A stretch of 9,608 bases of DNA from CAZGSG01 sp964528095 (GTDB lineage Bacteria > Bacteroidota > Bacteroidia > Chitinophagales > Chitinophagaceae), in assembly GCA_964528095.1 (NCBI GenBank), contig CAZGSG010000227.1, forward strand, positions 1 through 9,608. Direction: 5' to 3'. Positions 7,169 through 9,608 of this stretch are shown here, piece after piece (within the stretch, counting starts at the first letter, position 1; every line of letters begins with the position of its first letter). Both the position numbers and the translations under genes were made by a program. The notes below the pieces were generated by a model, which saw nothing but the letters and a program-made list of their open reading frames with translations, was not told where the DNA came from and searched no databases.

Positions 7169-7873
7169 ATGCTTTTCGTACTTAAAAATATTTTCCGACC
7201 TGTGGGACTTTTCCTGATTTTACTACTGGGGATAGTATCAGTAGTTTCAGCGCAGATCACACCGGTTACTGCAAAAACGGATACCATTCCCCCAATGCCT
7301 TCGTATGAGGAGCGCGCCAAAAACTGGGGTCCCAATGATACTATTATTACGGCAGCCATCTGGGATGGACATGATATGATGTCGTATCACGAAGAGCCGA
7401 TGGTTTGGATCTCCAAACTGTCTCCTAAGCAATTGCAAAAACGTATTGAAGAATGGACAAGGTTGCGCAACGCCGTTTATGTGACGTATCCATATGCACG
7501 GGTTGCAGGGGCGACGATCAATGATATCAATGCGAAAATGGCCAATGTAACATCCAAAAAACAACGGAAAGAATATATCCAGTCAAGAGAAAAAGAACTC
7601 AAGAAACAATTTACCGAACCACTCTCCAATTTATCAGTCTACCAGGGCCGGGTTTTGATGAAACTAATCAACCGGCAGACAGGAAATAACTGTTATGAAA
7701 TCATCAAAGAATACAAAGGAGGTCTGAATGCCCGCATGTACCAGACTGTCGCGTTCTTTTTCGGCAGCAGCCTTAAACAAAAATGGGATCTCCAGGACAA
7801 AAATGATCGCCAGATCGAGAATTTTGTCAATGAGATAGACGGGGCGTGGTATGGGAATCCGTTGAGAAAATGA
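7169..7873 (+). CDS. Exported DUF4294 family protein of unknown function
   Basis: The 234-residue product starts with a hydrophobic signal peptide (about 8-27) with a plausible cleavage after VVSA (28/29), so it is probably periplasmic or exported. Residues about 90-225 match my memory of the Bacteroidota family DUF4294: an RLRNAVYVTYPYAR segment (98-111), a charged helix rich in Lys and Glu (about 125-150), a LSVYQGRVLMKLINRQTGNNCYE-like core (about 154-176) and a FFFGSSLKQKWD segment near the end. No catalytic motif is recognisable to me and no function is established that I know of. It lies between ccmF (92 bp upstream) and bshB1 (163 bp downstream) on the same strand. The gap to bshB1 holds repeat arrays, so co-transcription with bshB1 is uncertain. 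Confidence 0.85.
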   Translation: MLFVLKNIFRPVGLFLILLLGIVSVVSAQITPVTAKTDTIPPMPSYEERAKNWGPNDTIITAAIWDGHDMMSYHEEPMVWISKLSPKQLQKRIEEWTRLRNAVYVTYPYARVAGATINDINAKMANVTSKKQRKEYIQSREKELKKQFTEPLSNLSVYQGRVLMKLINRQTGNNCYEIIKEYKGGLNARMYQTVAFFFGSSLKQKWDLQDKNDRQIENFVNEIDGAWYGNPLRK

Positions 7874-7875
7874 TG

Positions 7876-7917
7876 CGATAATCGATGTTAGATATCAGAT
7901 ATAGGATACTGGATTAA
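7876..7917 (+). repeat. Degenerate heptamer array, six units of nGATAnn (left arm)
   Basis: Directly after the DUF4294 stop codon the sequence splits cleanly into 7-mers: CGATAAT, CGATGTT, AGATATC, AGATATA, GGATACT, GGATTAA. GAT is invariant at positions 2-4 of each unit and A is usual at position 5. The array faces a second one in the opposite orientation at 7971-8019. Confidence 0.75.
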
Positions 7918-7970
7918 CTGCAAGATCCTGTAATTATTATCTGTTTTGCATATCACTTTTTTCAGTGCCC

Positions 7971-8019
7971 GGAATCGGATATCTTCTATCCGCTATCCAA
8001 TATCAAGTATCTGCGATCC
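7971..8019 (-). repeat. Degenerate heptamer array, seven units of nGATnnn on the minus strand (right arm)
   Basis: Read on the minus strand from 8019, the units are GGATCGC, AGATACT, TGATATT, GGATAGC, GGATAGA, AGATATC, CGATTCC, all in strict 7-bp register. Together with the left arm at 7876-7917 they form a loose inverted pair around a 53-bp spacer (7918-7970), which could fold into an imperfect hairpin. The array ends 6 bp before a -7-like element and 18 bp before the bshB1 start. Confidence 0.75.
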
Positions 8020-8024
8020 TTTCT

Positions 8025-8031
8025 TATCTTG
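8025..8031 (+). promoter_or_regulatory. Possible -7-like element TATCTTG before bshB1
   Basis: TATCTTG, followed by CA, is a one-base-short version of TAnnTTTG and lies 5 bp before the ATG at 8037. If functional it implies a leaderless or nearly leaderless bshB1 transcript. No TTTG is seen at the right distance upstream, where the heptamer array lies. Confidence 0.3.
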
Positions 8032-8036
8032 CATTC

Positions 8037-8774
8037 ATGAAACTAGACATTCTCGCCATTGGCGTGCACCCCGATGATGTTGAACTGGGCTGCTCCGGTA
8101 CATTGATCAATGAAATAAGGACAGGGAAAAAAATAGGAATACTTGATCTCACGCAGGGCGAACTGGGCACCAGGGGCACCATTGAGACAAGATACGAGGA
8201 GGCTGCGAATGCTTCGATGATCATCGGCGCTTCAGTAAGAGAGAACCTGAAAATGCGCGATGGTTTTTTTAAGAATGATGAATCACACCAGATGCAACTC
8301 ATACAGGCCATCCGGAAGTACCAGCCTGAGATCATACTGGGAAATATCCTGCATGACCGGCACCCTGATCACGGCAGGGCTGGCAACCTGATCAGCGATG
8401 CCTGTTTTCTATCGGGGCTGTCCAAAATACAAACAAAGGATGAAAAGGGCCGGCTACAGGAAAAGTGGCGGCCAAAATATTTTCTGCAATACCTGCAGGA
8501 TTACTTCTACGAACCCGATCTTATCATTGATGTGTCAGATGTATTCGATCTGCGGATGAAAGCAATCGAAGCGTATTCTACCCAGTTTCATACGCCGGTA
8601 AGTGAGACAGATGGCCCCCAAACCTATATTTCAACCCCCGATTTCCTTGAAAGCGTAATTGCCCGCTCAAGAATGCTTGGTAAACGGATTGGTGTTAAAT
8701 ATGCGGAAGGATTTGTCACAGAGAAGAAAATTGGTATACGTAATCTGGACGCATTGATACAAAATGAGACTTAA
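8037..8774 (+). CDS. bshB1: Bacillithiol biosynthesis deacetylase BshB1
   Basis: BshB1 removes the acetyl group from GlcNAc-malate to give GlcN-malate, the second step of bacillithiol synthesis. The protein is a PIG-L/LmbE-type zinc hydrolase of 245 residues, the usual length for the family. Zinc ligands are visible: His11 and Asp14 in GVHPDD, and His112 in HDRHPDHG. Asp13 is the likely general base. TQGELGTRGT (39-48), SDACFLSGL (120-128) and the C-terminal YAEGF segment are further BshB1 marks. I chose the ATG at 8037 because it gives MKLDILAIGVHPDD, the normal family N terminus. An in-frame ATG at 7965 would add 24 residues encoded by the repeat array, which is unlikely to be coding. No other bacillithiol genes (bshA, bshC) are in the window. 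Confidence 0.95.
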   Translation: MKLDILAIGVHPDDVELGCSGTLINEIRTGKKIGILDLTQGELGTRGTIETRYEEAANASMIIGASVRENLKMRDGFFKNDESHQMQLIQAIRKYQPEIILGNILHDRHPDHGRAGNLISDACFLSGLSKIQTKDEKGRLQEKWRPKYFLQYLQDYFYEPDLIIDVSDVFDLRMKAIEAYSTQFHTPVSETDGPQTYISTPDFLESVIARSRMLGKRIGVKYAEGFVTEKKIGIRNLDALIQNET

Positions 8775-8825
8775 CGTATTTAAATCTAGCGATTTAGCAT
8801 AAATGTTGTAGAAATGTCATTATTT

Positions 8826-8841
8826 GTCCACGGGTGTGGAC
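8826..8841. promoter_or_regulatory. Perfect inverted repeat GTCCAC-GGGT-GTGGAC upstream of the desaturase gene
   Basis: Two 6-bp arms separated by 4 bp form a perfect dyad between bshB1 and the desaturase gene. It could be an operator, or a short hairpin after bshB1; there is no T-run behind it, so it is not a convincing intrinsic terminator. TGTGGACTAA at its right side is loosely like a DnaA box (TGTGGATAA) but has an extra base. Confidence 0.45.
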
Positions 8842-8849
8842 TAAGCCCT

Positions 8850-8859
8850 TTGTTAACAA
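8850..8859. promoter_or_regulatory. 10-bp perfect palindrome TTGTTAACAA upstream of the desaturase gene
   Basis: This palindrome lies 8 bp after the GTCCAC/GTGGAC dyad and 21 bp before the -7 element at 8881, which is close to where a -33 element would be. A protein bound here would probably affect promoter access. Its binding factor is unknown. Confidence 0.4.
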
Positions 8860-8880
8860 CGTAATATCCCGTATATTAAT

Positions 8881-8888
8881 TAACTTTG
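8881..8888 (+). promoter_or_regulatory. -7 promoter element TAACTTTG for the desaturase gene
   Basis: TAACTTTG matches TAnnTTTG exactly and precedes the ATG at 8912 by 23 bp. The nearest upstream TTTG (8849-8852) is 28 bp away, longer than the usual 17-23 bp, so the -33 contact is uncertain. That TTTG overlaps the palindrome at 8850-8859. Confidence 0.6.
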
Positions 8889-8911
8889 CAGCCACTAATC
8901 TAATATTTTCA

Positions 8912-9608
8912 ATGTCTAGTCCAAAGTTTCCCAAAACCCCGCTCCCATTCCACGGTGAATTAAAAAGAAGGATTGGTGAATATTTCAAACAAAAGGGTAA
9001 GTCGCAGCACGGCAATTTCAAACTCTATTTTAAAGCATCTATTTTAGTCCTTGCTTTTATTGCAGTATATACACACCTTGTTTTTTTTACACCTGCTGCA
9101 TTTTTTGCAATAGCTGAATGCCTGTTGCTGGGTTGCATTATTGCAGCCATTGGCTTTAATGTTATGCATGATGGCGCGCATGGTAGTTTTAGCCGTTACA
9201 AATGGATCAATAGCATGGCTTCCAATTTTGCGAATTTTCTGGGTGCCAGTCAGCATATGTGGAAAATGAAACACAATGTGATCCATCATACCTATACCAA
9301 TATTCATGGTGTGGATGATGATATTGAAGCGCGCCCCTTACTTCGTTTATGCGATGAGCAGGAACATTATAAGATCCATAAGTACCAGCATTTTTATTTC
9401 TGGGCAGCTTACTCCCTGCTTTACATTTACTGGATATTTGTAACTGACTATAAAAAATACTTTACAGGCAGGATCGGCAGTACTGAACTCCGTAAAATGA
9501 CTATCACAGAACACCTGTCTTTCTGGTTCTATAAACTTGCACATGCTTTCCTGCTTGTGGCGCTTCCGATTTATTTAGTAGGATTTCTGCCATGGCTTAT
9601 CGGTTTTT
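8912..9608 (+). CDS. Membrane fatty acid desaturase, partial: N-terminal 232 residues
   Basis: The reading frame is open from the ATG at 8912 to the right edge. Two of the three histidine boxes of the di-iron membrane desaturases are present: H86DGAH90 and H121NVIHH126. The third (HxxHH type) would be beyond the window. Hydrophobic segments at about 42-60, 62-84, 155-176 and 208-231 fit the usual membrane topology. The box spacing and the HNVIHHTYTN context resemble linoleoyl-CoA/acyl-lipid desaturases of the front-end type, but no cytochrome b5 domain precedes it. The enzyme would introduce a double bond into membrane or CoA-linked acyl chains using O2 and an electron donor. Regiospecificity cannot be read from the sequence. 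It has its own -7 element at 8881-8888. Confidence 0.93.
   Translation, partial: MSSPKFPKTPLPFHGELKRRIGEYFKQKGKSQHGNFKLYFKASILVLAFIAVYTHLVFFTPAAFFAIAECLLLGCIIAAIGFNVMHDGAHGSFSRYKWINSMASNFANFLGASQHMWKMKHNVIHHTYTNIHGVDDDIEARPLLRLCDEQEHYKIHKYQHFYFWAAYSLLYIYWIFVTDYKKYFTGRIGSTELRKMTITEHLSFWFYKLAHAFLLVALPIYLVGFLPWLIGF

Noticed and set aside
9044..9307. Minus-strand open frame of 87 codons inside the desaturase gene
   Set aside because: It is antisense to the frame with the two histidine boxes and shows no domain features.

Overview
The window looks like a piece of a Bacteroidota chromosome, most plausibly Chitinophagaceae or a close relative. The family is a guess; the phylum is better supported. 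The evidence is: (i) several TAnnTTTG -7 promoter elements of the Bacteroidota primary sigma factor, one with a correctly spaced TTTG -33; (ii) weak or absent Shine-Dalgarno sequences before most starts; (iii) a DUF4294 protein, a family I know from Bacteroidota; (iv) a BshB1-type bacillithiol deacetylase. The content is mainly housekeeping genes. I see no rRNA, tRNA, CRISPR array, prophage or transposase gene.

Layout. 1-607 (minus): N-terminal part of a LytS/YehU-type membrane sensor histidine kinase, running off the left edge. 608-900: a divergent intergenic region dominated by an imperfect 31-bp inverted repeat (671-701 / 797-827). 901-2049 (plus): a predicted lipoprotein fusing an intradiol-dioxygenase-like domain to a thioredoxin-fold-like domain. 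2076-2750 and 2776-3930 (both minus, probable operon): a PLP-homeostasis protein (YggS/PLPBP) downstream of an acyl-CoA dehydrogenase. 3931-4160: a divergent promoter region with a good Bacteroidota promoter on the minus strand and a -7 element on the plus strand. 4161-4580 and 4611-7076 (plus): cytochrome c maturation genes ccmE and ccmF. 7169-7873 (plus): an exported DUF4294 protein. 7874-8036: two facing arrays of degenerate 7-bp repeats. 8037-8774 (plus): bshB1. 8775-8911: a regulatory region with two palindromes and a -7 element. 8912-9608 (plus): the start of a membrane fatty acid desaturase, cut by the right edge.

How the genes work together. CcmE carries haem in the periplasm and CcmF ligates it to apocytochromes. 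The CcmE here has Cys (C116xxxY120) where the classical protein has the haem-binding His, which matches the variant form of System I. BshB1 makes GlcN-malate for bacillithiol, the low-molecular-weight thiol. The acyl-CoA dehydrogenase and the desaturase are separate lipid functions. Nothing here clearly forms a new multi-gene system. The most distinctive observations are the Cys-type CcmE, the dioxygenase/thioredoxin-like fusion with two CxxC motifs, the paired heptad arrays upstream of bshB1, and the MITE-like inverted repeat.
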